DNA of 53,000 nt from Labrenzia sp. DG1229 (GTDB taxonomy: Bacteria > Pseudomonadota > Alphaproteobacteria > Rhizobiales > Stappiaceae): positions 575,473 to 628,472 of the forward strand of contig NZ_KI928919.1 in the NCBI RefSeq assembly GCF_000521215.1, written 5' to 3'. This document shows, piece after piece, positions 42,947-52,454 of the stretch. Every line of letters starts with the position of its first letter. Position 1 is the first letter of the stretch. Under the pieces are notes generated by a model that ran no database searches, had not been told where the DNA came from, and saw only the letters and a list, made by a program, of their open reading frames with translations. The position numbers were made by a program, and so were the translations under genes.

Positions 42947-44691
42947 GGGTCACAAAACATTTTTTCAGAATTTGACCACTCACTTATGTCCTTAAGCGCA
43001 AACAACTCCTGCTCTGTTTTCCTTGAATTTCTTCGAAAACAAACGACCATAGAAGTTCCTTCAGAAATCAATTCTATGTTTACATGTAAACATGTAATGC
43101 CGTTTTGTTGGGAGCCAGCGATGGCAGGCTCCAGCGAACTCAATAGTATTTTGTGTTTTTTCGGCAGAACCAGATTGCATTCCAGAGAGACATCCTCCTT
43201 GCTCAATCTGGCTCCAGATCCGTGTTGAACGACCTTCGCATCGGTGAACACTCTCCAAACTGCCGAGCCGGCTAACTTGTTTGATCCGGAGTCCGAAGCT
43301 TGATTTGGCACAATTTCGTCCCGGATCCACAATGTGTCGTCTGACAGCAGGACGCCACGCCTGTGGCGTAGTCCTGAACCTTCGCTTTCAATTTCAATCG
43401 CTGAAACCGCGTAATTTTCATGCCTGTAGCTAAACAACGAACGCGCCCGAGCATTTTTGGATTGGTCATCATCCCCAATGGAAACGGTGTTATGCGCTCT
43501 TGTTTTTGCACGGAAATAGGAAAACCTGTCCGAGCCAAAGTAGCCTTCTCGGCTGTAATCTTCGCGTCCCAGGTCGCACAGGAAAGTCTGTCCGCCAAAT
43601 TCAAACAAAACGGACCCCAGATCCAAATGCGCGTGATTTACTGAATTGCTTCCTTTTTTCAGAAATACAAACGCATTGGGTAATGCTTTGGACGAAGACC
43701 TGATCACGGTCCCGATGTCTTCGAAATCGACCACATTCGATGTCTTGCAAGTGGTCGTTTTGACCGCTGGTCCCGGCCAAACAAGGTCAAATGGATGAGG
43801 GCGCCCCGGTGCTGACCGTTGCCACTCTGCAGCGTCGGCATCGCCTGACTTCAATGCCAACCACCCCAAAAACGGTGAGCGTTTCGGGCGAAGAGTGCTG
43901 TCCCCGTAGTTCACGCTCACTCCCGACGGACAGGTGAGTGACTTGCTGAATTTCCATGATTTCAGCACGCCTTCCGGTAACTCGATCGAGGGCTGAAACA
44001 AAGTTGCCAGGACCGAATAGCGGAGTGCCAACTCCCAGTAGGATGGGCCCTCTATGTACCCACCATCCGACCGAAAACCGGAAAACCCGGATCGTATTGC
44101 CGAAGACGCCAACTCCAGCAACTCGTGGCGTTCCTGCTCCGGCACGCCTTGCGCTACGGTGCACGCCAGTATCAAACCGGAACAGCATACGATGTTCCAA
44201 TTATGATGGGCATCAACCCAGAATTCCGATCTGGAAAACTGCTCCAGACCAGGGCGAATTGCAAAAGCAGCGAGCGCCTCATCGATGGCTGCTCGCTCCA
44301 GCGCCGTCATATCGCCGGCGAACCACACTCGCCCCAGAGATACTGCGGCCGCCATTTCGGCAACATCGAGAAAATGAGACGGGTTCCAGTCTGAAAACCT
44401 TGTAACGGCATTGATTTCCTGGACTGCTCTTTTGCGAAAAACAGGATTTGCCGTCAGCAAGGATGCAACAAAAAGAACACTTACCCTACGCATGAGAGAA
44501 CGGCTTGTTGGCAGCAGCACCCGACGTTTTCGTTCAAAGACTTTTTTTATCAGAGGTTTCTTCAACAACCTCAACGAATCCGAAACCACAACCTCCGCCG
44601 CGACAGCGCCAAACGCGTCGTCCTGAGCAAATTTCCGAACGCGAAATGCTGTCTCCGAACTCTGCAGGGAAAAGATATCAGCGGCGCCCAT
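42943..44691 (-). CDS. Heparinase II/III-like polysaccharide lyase
   Basis: A 582-residue protein with an alpha-helical toroid (about 90-300: FWVDAHHNWNIVCCSG, GYIEGPSYWELALRYS) and a beta-sandwich (NSVNHAHLDLGSVLFEFGG near 360), the layout of heparinase II/III and alginate lyases. Catalytic-type residues H in DAHHNWN, Y in GPSYWE and H in HAHLD are present. No signal peptide is seen at the chosen ATG (44691), so it may be cytoplasmic, as in heparinase-like proteins of O-antigen loci, or the true start lies upstream. It heads the four-gene operon. The substrate is unknown. Confidence 0.8.
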   Translation of the reverse strand: MGAADIFSLQSSETAFRVRKFAQDDAFGAVAAEVVVSDSLRLLKKPLIKKVFERKRRVLLPTSRSLMRRVSVLFVASLLTANPVFRKRAVQEINAVTRFSDWNPSHFLDVAEMAAAVSLGRVWFAGDMTALERAAIDEALAAFAIRPGLEQFSRSEFWVDAHHNWNIVCCSGLILACTVAQGVPEQERHELLELASSAIRSGFSGFRSDGGYIEGPSYWELALRYSVLATLFQPSIELPEGVLKSWKFSKSLTCPSGVSVNYGDSTLRPKRSPFLGWLALKSGDADAAEWQRSAPGRPHPFDLVWPGPAVKTTTCKTSNVVDFEDIGTVIRSSSKALPNAFVFLKKGSNSVNHAHLDLGSVLFEFGGQTFLCDLGREDYSREGYFGSDRFSYFRAKTRAHNTVSIGDDDQSKNARARSLFSYRHENYAVSAIEIESEGSGLRHRRGVLLSDDTLWIRDEIVPNQASDSGSNKLAGSAVWRVFTDAKVVQHGSGARLSKEDVSLECNLVLPKKHKILLSSLEPAIAGSQQNGITCLHVNIELISEGTSMVVCFRRNSRKTEQELFALKDISEWSNSEKMFCDP

Positions 44692-44756
44692 ATCGGAGTA
44701 CGCCTTCGATATTACACCGTTTCACATCAATCGAAGTTTCTTCGACAAACCAGATC

Positions 44757-44945
44757 TCAGTAATCCGAGCGACGGGTCTCATTGCTGCGATCCCGTTGTC
44801 CTCCACTGACTCTGGCTGCTCGTTGTGAGTTTATGCTGTTTGTCACCTCCGGAGAACCCGCCTGTGTAATACAACCAGATGTAAGCATCGAAGATGAAAT
44901 AAAAGCTGCAGCAGACACTACTTTTGTCCAAACAAATTTAGTCAT
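44757..44945 (-). CDS. Small lipoprotein, hypothetical
   Basis: A 62-residue protein starting MTKFVWTKVVSAAAFISSSM and carrying the lipobox LTSGC, so a signal peptidase II cleavage and lipid-modified cysteine are expected. The short mature part, rich in serine, arginine and asparagine (VTNSINSQRAARVSGGQRDR), has no known domain. The ATG at 44945 is chosen; a GTG at 44981 is an alternative. The ribosome site is weak. It lies 65 bases upstream of the lyase gene on the same strand. Confidence 0.5.
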   Translation of the reverse strand: MTKFVWTKVVSAAAFISSSMLTSGCITQAGSPEVTNSINSQRAARVSGGQRDRSNETRRSDY

Positions 44946-45287
44946 AATAAAATCGCCCGCCCTAAAAAACCACAGCATCACGTGAAGTTAGCTTCATGAA
45001 ATATTCTAGTTTTATTAAAAGCTCAAATTTTCACACCTGTCAATACAATCGGAACGACAATAGCTGCCGCAGCAAACTGCATGAACCTGAACACTCAAGC
45101 CATTGTTGGAACAAATCCCTGCGGTTGACGCGACTTTCTTGCCTGATGGCCTGTGCAACCCGTTCTTTAGACTTCGTTGCGCGCCCACACTTATGCCATC
45201 GTATTTTCAAACGAAGGTTCCAGAGGTACCGGCATCAAGCAAATCCGGATCCGTCGCCACAAAGTAGTTTTGATGGTTCGGCAATGC
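44946..45287. other. Intergenic region, nothing recognised
   Basis: About 340 bases between the small lipoprotein and the frameshifted SDR. The plus-strand frame at 44996-45619 runs mostly antisense to the SDR and has no family signal. The left part is AT-rich and could hold the lipoprotein promoter. Confidence 0.4.
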
Positions 45288-46078
45288 CTACCAGCAGCAG
45301 AACCCTCCATCCACCAGTAGATCGACACCTGTGCAGAAGGAGGCGGCATCCGATAACAGGAACACCGCCGGGCCAACCATCTCATCAACATTTGCCATTC
45401 TGCCCATGGGCGTCTGGTTTCGAATTCCTTCGTCTGATGCACCATCTCGGGTCGAGTATTCATCGGAGTGGCAGTGTAGCCGGGACTGATGGAATTCACC
45501 CGGATACGCTTGCCGACCCACTCCATGGCCATGGACTTCGACATCTGGATTACGCCTGCTTTCGAGGCGTTGTAGTGAACCTGCTTCAAACCCTTGTTGA
45601 CGATCACACCGGACATTGAAGCTATGTTGACGATTGATCCGCCCTTGCCGTGGGCGATCATCGCCCTGGCTTCGGCCTGACAGGAGAGCCAGACACCCTT
45701 CATGTTGATGTCCATGAGGGTCTGGTACTGCTCCTCTTCCATGTCTTCACAGGCATTGGCATTCGCGATACCCGCCGCATTGAGAGCCAGGTTAAGCGAT
45801 CCCAGCCCGGCTTCGGTTTGCGACACGGCATCGGCAAGAGCTTTTGAGGATGTGACATCGGCGGAAATCGACAGGGACTTTCGGCCTGCTCTCCCGATGA
45901 ATTCGGCTGTTTGCGCCAATCCGTCATCCGTCCGTCGGTCGAGAAGCGCGACATCCGCACCGCATTGGGCCAACCCGATCGCAATGCGTTGTCCGATGCC
46001 GCTGCCTGCGCCTGTAACCATTGCAACACGGCCTGAAAGATCAAACAGTTTCGGCGCATTCAAATCGATGTTTTTCAT
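45288..46078 (-). pseudogene. Short-chain dehydrogenase with a frameshift near the C-terminus
   Basis: An SDR with TGAGSGIG, NAAG, and the YNASK pair, 26 bases after the next SDR gene. The first frame is intact up to MVHQTKEFE, then runs out of family sequence. A second frame picks up at once with RNQTPMGRMANVDEM and the classical end DLLVDGGFCCW, stopping at 45288. The switch lies at about 45415-45430. A single-base change would restore one 262-residue protein. It is either a recent mutation or a sequence error. The frame as read would continue to 45191 with nonsense sequence. The probable substrate is a sugar or polyol. Confidence 0.8.
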
Positions 46079-46105
46079 GAGATACCCCAGCCACCAGGAA
46101 CCACT

Positions 46106-46885
46106 TCAGGACATGATCAGACCGCCATCGACATTGATCGTCTGACCGGTGATGTAGTCTGCGTCTTCGCTGGCCAGAAAGGCAATGAGACCTGCGACAT
46201 CCTTGCCCTCTCCCGCCCGTTTCATGGGAATGTTCTGGACCCAGCTGGCCATCAGCTCACCCGGGCCGAAATCACCCATCATTTTTCCCCAGACCCGGTC
46301 ATTGTAGTCCCACATGTCGGATTTGATGATGCCGGGGCAGATTGCATTGACGGTGATATTGTCGAGTGCAACTTCCTTTGCAAGGCTTTGGGTCATGCCC
46401 ATCACGCCGTATTTCGAAGCCGCGTAGTGAGGCGTATATATAAAGCCGTCTCGGGCCTGTCCGGACGCCATGTTGATCAGCCGTCCGCCGCCAGTCTTGC
46501 GCATCCGCCGGATGGCTTCCTGGCAACACAGAAATGCCCCCTTGGTGTTGACGTTGAGGTTCAAATCCCATTCCGCCTCGGTCATGTCCTCGATCCTGGC
46601 AATGGTGATAACCCCGGCGTTCTGCACCGACACATCGATTGAACCGAATTCTTGCTCTGCACGATCATACATGGCGACAACGGCTTCGCGGTCGGTTACA
46701 TCACAAAGGACGCCGACCGCCTTTGCACCCGTTGCACAAAGTTCGGCTGCTGCATCCGCGACGGCCTCTTCGACCGAACAGATCACGACATTGGCCCCTT
46801 CAGCTGCGAACCTGCCGGCAATGGCAAATCCGATACCTCTGTTGCCACCGGTGACAACGACGGTCTTGCCCTTGAAACGTTCCAT
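46106..46885 (-). CDS. Short-chain dehydrogenase/reductase, sugar or polyol type
   Basis: A 259-residue classical SDR. Nucleotide site TGGNRGIG (12-19), NAGV, the YAASK pair in TPHYAASKYG, and PGIIKSDMWDYNDR. The last motif, with WDYND, is found in polyol and sugar-alcohol dehydrogenases such as those for sorbitol or tetritols. It sits 33 bases after the ABC transporter ATPase gene and is followed by the second SDR. The two SDRs probably oxidise the imported substrate in turn. Substrate unknown. Confidence 0.87.
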   Translation of the reverse strand: MERFKGKTVVVTGGNRGIGFAIAGRFAAEGANVVICSVEEAVADAAAELCATGAKAVGVLCDVTDREAVVAMYDRAEQEFGSIDVSVQNAGVITIARIEDMTEAEWDLNLNVNTKGAFLCCQEAIRRMRKTGGGRLINMASGQARDGFIYTPHYAASKYGVMGMTQSLAKEVALDNITVNAICPGIIKSDMWDYNDRVWGKMMGDFGPGELMASWVQNIPMKRAGEGKDVAGLIAFLASEDADYITGQTINVDGGLIMS

Positions 46886-46918
46886 GAAGACTCCTTCGTT
46901 GATTTATGGGCCTGCGAA

Positions 46919-48424
46919 CTAGGCCGTCGCCAGTTCCATGACGGAAACGTCGTTTGCCTCCGAGTGGTCGAGGATGCCCGCCTGCCGACCTGCTGCCATG
47001 ACCATGATGCGGTTGGAAACACCCAGCACTTCTTCAAGATCAGAGCTTACAACAACGACCGCGACACCTTGTGCGGCCAGACCGTGGATCAGTTCATAAA
47101 TTGAAGATCGTGCCCCGACATCAATGCCTCGGGTCGGCTCGTCGAGCAGAACGACGCTGGGATTTCTGGCCAGCCATTTTGCGATGACTATTTTTTGCTG
47201 ATTGCCACCGGACATTTCATTGGCCATCTGGCTGCCGATTCCCTTGACGCCAAATTTCCTGATGTTTTCGCTCGCGAATTTTCTCACACGCCGGTTCAAC
47301 ATCCATCCTGACTTGCTCACGGACTCGAAGTTGGAATAGGCGATGTTTTCCTGAATGGAATGGTCGAGGATCACGCCTTGAAGCTTGCGGTCCTCGGGAA
47401 CCAGAATGATGCCGTTGCGAATTGCCTGTCCGGGAGATTTGGGCGTGATATCTTTCCCGTTCAACTCGACAGTTCCCGTCTGAATGGGATCCGCGCCGGC
47501 TATGGAACGGACAAGCTCCGTGCGACCGGCTCCAACCAGTCCCGCGATGCCGAATATTTCGCCCTTTCGCACAGAGAAACTTACATCCCGGAAGCGGCCG
47601 GCAGGTGAGGTCAGGCCCGACACTTTCAAGACCTGGCTGTCCTCGGGACTGGCCAAAGGCGGGAACATCTGCTCCATGCTCCGCCCGACCATCGCTTCGA
47701 CTATGGTGCGGATGGGAACATCGGCAGAATCGAATTCCTGAACTTTCTCACCATCGCGCATGACGACGATACGGTCTGCAATCTGTTTGATCTCCTCCAG
47801 CCGGTGAGAGATGTAGATGATCCCGACACCTTCCGATTTCAATCGTTCGATCTGCTCGAACAACAACTTTGTTTCTTCACTGCCCAGCGCAGCCGTCGGC
47901 TCGTCAAGGATGAGAAGTTTCGCGTTCAACGTCAGCGCCTTGGCAATCTCGATCAACTGCTGACTGGCCGTCGAAAGCCCCTCCACAGGACGGCGCGGGG
48001 AAATTTCAAGACCGAGGCGTTTCAGCCCGGCCTGTGCTCGTCGATCCATTTCTCCGCGGTCAAGCCGGCCCGCCTTCATGGGATATCGGCCGACAAAGAT
48101 ATTCTCTGCAATCGACAGGTGCGGCAGAAGCATAAGCTCCTGGTGAATCATCGCGACCCCTGCATCAATCGCGTCGCGCGGAGTGGCTGGCGCGTAAGGT
48201 GCGCCCAGCCAGGTCATCTCGCCGGACGATGGAAGGATCGTCCCGGAGGTGATATTCGACAAAGTAGATTTTCCAGCGCCATTTTCGCCAAGAAGCGCCA
48301 CGACTTCTCCGGCTGCAACGTCCAGATTGATCCCGTGCAGAACTTCAATCGATCCAAAGGACTTATGAATGTTCCGAAGGGAAAGAACCGGATTTTTGCC
48401 GTCGATCGTCATGGCGCCGCTCAT
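46919..48424 (-). CDS. Sugar ABC transporter ATP-binding protein (RbsA family)
   Basis: A 501-residue cytoplasmic protein with two ABC domains, as in RbsA, XylG and AraG. The first domain has GENGAGKSTL, LSTASQQLIEIAKAL and LLILDEPTAAL. The second has a degenerate Walker A (GLVGAGRTEL), the usual state in this family, MSGGNQQKIVIAKWL and VVLLDEPTRGIDVG. The frame opens at a TTG (48445), but the ATG at 48424 with AAGGC is preferred. It lies 27 bases after the binding protein. Confidence 0.93.
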   Translation of the reverse strand: MSGAMTIDGKNPVLSLRNIHKSFGSIEVLHGINLDVAAGEVVALLGENGAGKSTLSNITSGTILPSSGEMTWLGAPYAPATPRDAIDAGVAMIHQELMLLPHLSIAENIFVGRYPMKAGRLDRGEMDRRAQAGLKRLGLEISPRRPVEGLSTASQQLIEIAKALTLNAKLLILDEPTAALGSEETKLLFEQIERLKSEGVGIIYISHRLEEIKQIADRIVVMRDGEKVQEFDSADVPIRTIVEAMVGRSMEQMFPPLASPEDSQVLKVSGLTSPAGRFRDVSFSVRKGEIFGIAGLVGAGRTELVRSIAGADPIQTGTVELNGKDITPKSPGQAIRNGIILVPEDRKLQGVILDHSIQENIAYSNFESVSKSGWMLNRRVRKFASENIRKFGVKGIGSQMANEMSGGNQQKIVIAKWLARNPSVVLLDEPTRGIDVGARSSIYELIHGLAAQGVAVVVVSSDLEEVLGVSNRIMVMAAGRQAGILDHSEANDVSVMELATA

Positions 48425-48451
48425 GCTAATGCCTTGTTGGCTCAAAAGGCC

Positions 48452-49393
48452 TTAAGGGTGCTTTTCAACAAACTTCGCAGCGTCGTCGCATGTTGTCAGC
48501 ACGGCATTTGGAATCTGGCGTGCAGGTACCGACGCATCATTTGCGACCGCAATCGCGGAGTTCACCGCCAGGACACCCATGGCCTGTGTACTTTGCGTCG
48601 CAGTCACGATGAACGGGGTGTCACAAGCCACAAGCGACTCCAGCGCGGCACCGTCGCCGTCATATCCGCCGACCACGATCTGATCGGCAAGGCCTGCAAC
48701 TTCGACGGCTTTTGCAGCGCCCATGGCAAGGCCGTCAGCCTGACCAAATATGATGCTGATATCAGGATTTGCCTGCAACATGTTCTGGGCAATCTGAAAG
48801 CCCTCGTCCGGTGACCACTGCTGGCTCCACTGCTGAGCAACAAGCTCGACGCCAGGATTCTCATCGATAGCCATCTTGCAGCCCTCGAAACGCTGAACCT
48901 CGGGAGTCGTCCCTTTCTGGCCATGGATAACGACCATTTTTCCCTTGCCTTCAGCCAGGCCGATAATGTGATCGCAAACCTGATATGCGGACAGGACGTT
49001 CTCGCCATAAATGACCGTATCACCGGGAGCGCCTTCAGGCTCACGGTCAACATTGATGACGGGAATTCCTTCCGCGCGCGCAAGGCGGGTCGGAACCGCA
49101 GCGGCCGCCGCGCCAGCAGGAATGTAGATGAACGCATCAATTCCTTGCGTGAGCAAATCCTGCACCTGGCTAACCTGTGTAGCCGTGTCGTTCTTGGCAT
49201 CAACAACGATAACTTCAATACCGAGCTTGCCGGCATAGCCTTCCACGCCGAGCTTGATCTGGTTGAAGAAGTCAGCCTGCAGGTTTGGAACTGCAAGACC
49301 TATCTTCTTGATGCCGACACCTTCTGCCGAGGCGGTTCCTGCCGCAGCAACGAGCGCTGCCGCCGCAATCATGCTTTTAAATGCGGTTTTCAT
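48452..49393 (-). CDS. Sugar ABC transporter substrate-binding protein (RbsB family)
   Basis: A 313-residue periplasmic binding protein with a signal peptide ending ASA at residue 23. The type I two-lobed fold is seen in KIGLAVPNLQADFFNQIK, IDAFIYIPAG, GIPVINVDREPEG and IVVGGYDGDG. This group binds pentoses, hexoses or polyols. Its place second in the operon (permease, binding protein, ATPase, SDRs) and the transketolase genes opposite suggest a sugar or polyol that enters the pentose phosphate-like route. The ligand cannot be told by eye. Confidence 0.92.
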   Translation of the reverse strand: MKTAFKSMIAAAALVAAAGTASAEGVGIKKIGLAVPNLQADFFNQIKLGVEGYAGKLGIEVIVVDAKNDTATQVSQVQDLLTQGIDAFIYIPAGAAAAAVPTRLARAEGIPVINVDREPEGAPGDTVIYGENVLSAYQVCDHIIGLAEGKGKMVVIHGQKGTTPEVQRFEGCKMAIDENPGVELVAQQWSQQWSPDEGFQIAQNMLQANPDISIIFGQADGLAMGAAKAVEVAGLADQIVVGGYDGDGAALESLVACDTPFIVTATQSTQAMGVLAVNSAIAVANDASVPARQIPNAVLTTCDDAAKFVEKHP

Positions 49394-49488
49394 AGAATTC
49401 CTGCTCCTCCGTTGGTGGCCCGTTTTGTCTTATGGACCTATTACAAACCCGATAAACGGGCCTTCCTCGCGAGGCCGAAGCCCCAGTC

Positions 49489-50481
49489 TTATTTGTTTCT
49501 GTGCTTGAATGTCTCTGCCGCAACCGCGAGCACAATGACCAGGCCGATAATCACGGCTTGCAAAAACGGTGACACGCTCAAGAGATTCAGACCGTTTCTG
49601 AGAACACCTATGATCAAGACACCAATGATCGTGCCCCCGACACCTCCGGTGCCGCCGGCAAGGCTCGTTCCACCGATGACAACAGCCGCGATTGCGTCGA
49701 GTTCGTAAGCGACGCCGGAACTTGGTTGCACTGCGTCAAGGCGCGCTGCCAGAAGGACACCGGCGAGTCCGGAAAGCGCTGCACATGCGGTGTATGTCAG
49801 AACAGTCGCCCGCTTGACGTTGATGCCGGCAAGTCGCGCGACTTCCGGGTTTCCCCCGATGGCGTAGAGCATGCGGCCACCTTCACGGTAACGCTGAAAA
49901 AGCAGCGCCACCACGAAGACGACGAGCATTACCGCAACCGTTGTCGTGAGCACACCGCCATGGCGAATGATGGCACCCATGTTGAACCATGCCGGGAAGC
50001 CGATAATCTGGGATCCGTTGGTTATCATGTTCGCCAATCCCCGTGCGATGGACATCATCGCGAGCGTTGCAATGAAGGGCGGCACCTTGAATTCTGTAAT
50101 CAGAAGCCCCGCCACAACTCCGACAAGCGCCGATGCAACGAGGGCACCGCCGATGGAAATCGCCATGGGCAATTCAGCTTCAACATTGAGAAATCCGAGC
50201 ACCATCATCGACAGTGCGAGCACCGAGCCAACCGAAAGGTCGATCCCCGCGATCAGGATCACAAAAGTCATTCCGACGGCCATGATGCCCAGCACCGTGA
50301 TCTGGTCGAGAATGTTCAGAAAGTTGCGGAAGGAAAGGAAGGAGTCGGTGGCAATGGACAGGAATGCACACAATAATATCAGGCCGATCAACGGCCCGGT
50401 CGCACCTCCGAACGAAAACGCACCGCGTAAACCGGAAGAGTCCTTGATCATCGCGCTGTTCGTGTCTTCGGTCGATTGCAT
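49489..50481 (-). CDS. Sugar ABC transporter permease (RbsC family)
   Basis: A 330-residue membrane protein with about ten helices. The conserved EAA-like region is GLLITEFKVPPFIATLAMM, and IAAVVIGGTSLAGGTGGVGG is a family hallmark. It is the first gene of the transport operon on this strand and faces the transketolase genes across a 192-base divergent promoter region with an inverted repeat. Several upstream starts are possible; the ATG at 50481 is used. Confidence 0.92.
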   Translation of the reverse strand: MQSTEDTNSAMIKDSSGLRGAFSFGGATGPLIGLILLCAFLSIATDSFLSFRNFLNILDQITVLGIMAVGMTFVILIAGIDLSVGSVLALSMMVLGFLNVEAELPMAISIGGALVASALVGVVAGLLITEFKVPPFIATLAMMSIARGLANMITNGSQIIGFPAWFNMGAIIRHGGVLTTTVAVMLVVFVVALLFQRYREGGRMLYAIGGNPEVARLAGINVKRATVLTYTACAALSGLAGVLLAARLDAVQPSSGVAYELDAIAAVVIGGTSLAGGTGGVGGTIIGVLIIGVLRNGLNLLSVSPFLQAVIIGLVIVLAVAAETFKHRNK

Positions 50482-50615
50482 CCGTTCCCCATTCAGACAT
50501 AGAATAATTATGCAATAATGACTTTATATCCGTAACAAATTGAAAAAAACCTGTCAAGGCAAGGGAATGGCAAAATTGCGCCACTTCGATTCCGCAATTG
50601 CCGCATTCACTGTTG

Positions 50616-50666
50616 TTGACAACCAGTAATTCTGCATATTAAATAGTAAGTGCATAAATATGCAGA
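50616..50666 (+). promoter_or_regulatory. Promoter with inverted-repeat operator for the transketolase genes
   Basis: TTGACA at 50616-50621 and TTAAAT at 50639-50644 are separated by 17 bases. A perfect inverted repeat, TCTGCATATT (50631-50640) and AATATGCAGA (50657-50666), overlaps the -10 and runs up to the ribosome site AGAGGA. Such placement fits a repressor blocking transcription. A TTATGCAA lies near 50508-50515 on the permease side and may be a related half-site. No regulator gene is in view. Confidence 0.7.
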
Positions 50667-50673
50667 GGATAGC

Positions 50674-51495
50674 ATGAGTCCCGAAGAACTTCGCAAAATT
50701 GCAAACTGGATCCGCAAACGTGATCTGCAGGCCGTCTTCGAAGCCGGTGCCGGGCATATTGGCGGAGAGATGTCAGTGACAGACCTGCTCACCGCACTGT
50801 ATTTTCACACCATGTCGGTCAATCCGGATGCACCGCTGGATCCACAACGGGACAGACTGGTGTTGAGCAAGGGTCACACGGCTCTTGCGCTTTATGTCAC
50901 GCTGGCAAAAAAAGGTTTTATCGCGGAAAGCGAGATTGCGACCTTCCTGAAACCTCACTCACGGCTGAACGGTCATCCGAACCGGACCAAGGTTCCCGGA
51001 GTTGAAACAAACACTGGGCCGCTGGGTCATGGACTGCCTATTGCAGTCGGAATGGCGAAAGCCGCGCAGCTGAACGGTGACAGCTGGCGGGTATTCGTGA
51101 TCACCGGTGACGGGGAAATGCAGGAAGGCTCCAATTGGGAAGCCATCATGGCAGCCGCCCAGTTCAAACTTGATAACCTGACGCTGATCATCGATCACAA
51201 CCGGCTGCAACAGGGTGCCAGAGTGGCCGATACCAACAACCTTGCGCCCATTGCTCCGAAAGTTGAAGCCTTTGGCTGGATGGTTGAGGAAATTGATGGC
51301 CACGATATGAAGCAGATCTGCAAGGCACTGGCACCGGAAACAACGCAACCTGGCAAACCAAAATGTGTCGTGGCCCACACCAACAAGGGACAGGGCATTT
51401 CATTCATGACGGACAATGTGGCCTGGCACCACAAGGTTCCCAATGAGGAGCAATACCGCCAGGGCATGAGCGAGCTGGAAAAGGCGCTGTCATGA
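50674..51495 (+). CDS. Transketolase, N-terminal subunit
   Basis: A 273-residue protein equal to the thiamine-diphosphate-binding half of transketolase. The ThDP motif GDGEMQEGSNWEA...DHN is complete, with AGAGHIGGEMSV and the SKGHTALALY loop. The partner half follows with an ATGA overlap. Split transketolases of this kind occur in operons for sugar and polyol breakdown; one known case is apulose 4-phosphate cleavage in apiose degradation. The ATG at 50674 has AGAGGA five bases upstream and is chosen over a GTG at 50650. Confidence 0.92.
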   Translation: MSPEELRKIANWIRKRDLQAVFEAGAGHIGGEMSVTDLLTALYFHTMSVNPDAPLDPQRDRLVLSKGHTALALYVTLAKKGFIAESEIATFLKPHSRLNGHPNRTKVPGVETNTGPLGHGLPIAVGMAKAAQLNGDSWRVFVITGDGEMQEGSNWEAIMAAAQFKLDNLTLIIDHNRLQQGARVADTNNLAPIAPKVEAFGWMVEEIDGHDMKQICKALAPETTQPGKPKCVVAHTNKGQGISFMTDNVAWHHKVPNEEQYRQGMSELEKALS

Positions 51496-52451
51496 GTGCA
51501 CCATTTGAAGCCTCCAAACTGCACGACTGCCGCGATGCATTTGTATCGACCCTGGAAGCTCTGGGAGACGCGGACAACAATATTGTTGCCGTTTGCAATG
51601 ATTCTGTCGGCTCTTCCAAGCTGGGCAATTTCAGGGACAAATTTCCGGACCGGCTGATCAATGTCGGCATCGCAGAGCAGAACATGGTTGGTGTTGGCGC
51701 CGGCCTTGCGAACGGTGGCAAGACACCTTTCGTTTGCGGCGCCTCACCGTTCCTGACCGGCCGGGCGCTGGAACAGATCAAAGCGGATGTGGCCTATTCG
51801 GAAGCCAACGTCAAACTCGTGGGCATCAGTGCCGGCATGGCCTATGGAGAGTTGGGCGCAACGCATCATTCGATAGAAGATTTCGCATGGATACGCGCCC
51901 TGCCGAATGTACCGGTGATTGCCCCGGCAGACCGCATTGAAACCGCCGCTGCGGTGAAATGGGCAGCAGAAAACGAAGGGCCGTGTTTTCTGAGACTCAG
52001 CAGGGTCGGGGTACCTGATCTGTTGCCGTCCGATCATGTGTTTGAACCTGGCAAGGCGAACAGGCTGCGCGAGGGCGGTGATGTCACCCTGATTGCCAAT
52101 GGTGTTCTGACACACCGTGCCTTGAACGCAGCACAGTTGCTGGCGGACCATGGAGTTTCCTGCAGGGTGGTCAACATGGCCTGCGTCCGCCCTATCGACA
52201 CCGATGAAATTATCGCAGCCGCATCGGAAACAGGTGCGATCCTGACATGTGAGGAACACACACTCTTCGGAGGCCTCGGGAGTGCTGTCGCGGAAGTTGT
52301 CGTCGACCATCACCCGGTACCAATGAAGCGGTTGGGTGTCCCCGGTGTCTTCGCTCCGACGGGATCCGCCAATTTCCTGCTCGACGAATTCGGGATGGCA
52401 GCGGAAGGTATTGCAGACAGCGCCAGGGAGTTGTTGCGTCGAAAGGGATAA
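51492..52451 (+). CDS. Transketolase, C-terminal subunit
   Basis: A 319-residue protein with the pyrimidine-binding domain (catalytic glutamate in NVGIAEQNMVGVGAGLA) and the C-terminal transketolase domain (THHSIEDFAWIRALPNVPVI, then CEEHTLFGGLGSAVAEV). It forms the active heterotetramer with the preceding subunit. It overlaps that gene by 4 bases and is followed after 3 bases by the FGGY kinase. The product is probably a two-carbon transfer from a phosphorylated ketose. Confidence 0.92.
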   Translation: MSAPFEASKLHDCRDAFVSTLEALGDADNNIVAVCNDSVGSSKLGNFRDKFPDRLINVGIAEQNMVGVGAGLANGGKTPFVCGASPFLTGRALEQIKADVAYSEANVKLVGISAGMAYGELGATHHSIEDFAWIRALPNVPVIAPADRIETAAAVKWAAENEGPCFLRLSRVGVPDLLPSDHVFEPGKANRLREGGDVTLIANGVLTHRALNAAQLLADHGVSCRVVNMACVRPIDTDEIIAAASETGAILTCEEHTLFGGLGSAVAEVVVDHHPVPMKRLGVPGVFAPTGSANFLLDEFGMAAEGIADSARELLRRKG

Positions 52452-52454
52452 CAG

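Noticed and set aside
44996..45619. 207-codon plus-strand frame
   Set aside because: Mainly antisense to the SDR at 45288-46078; composition rich in H, R and S, as for shadow frames.
49448..49460. Small hairpin CCCG-ATAAA-CGGG between permease and binding-protein genes
   Set aside because: Four-base stem is too weak to claim a terminator or processing site.
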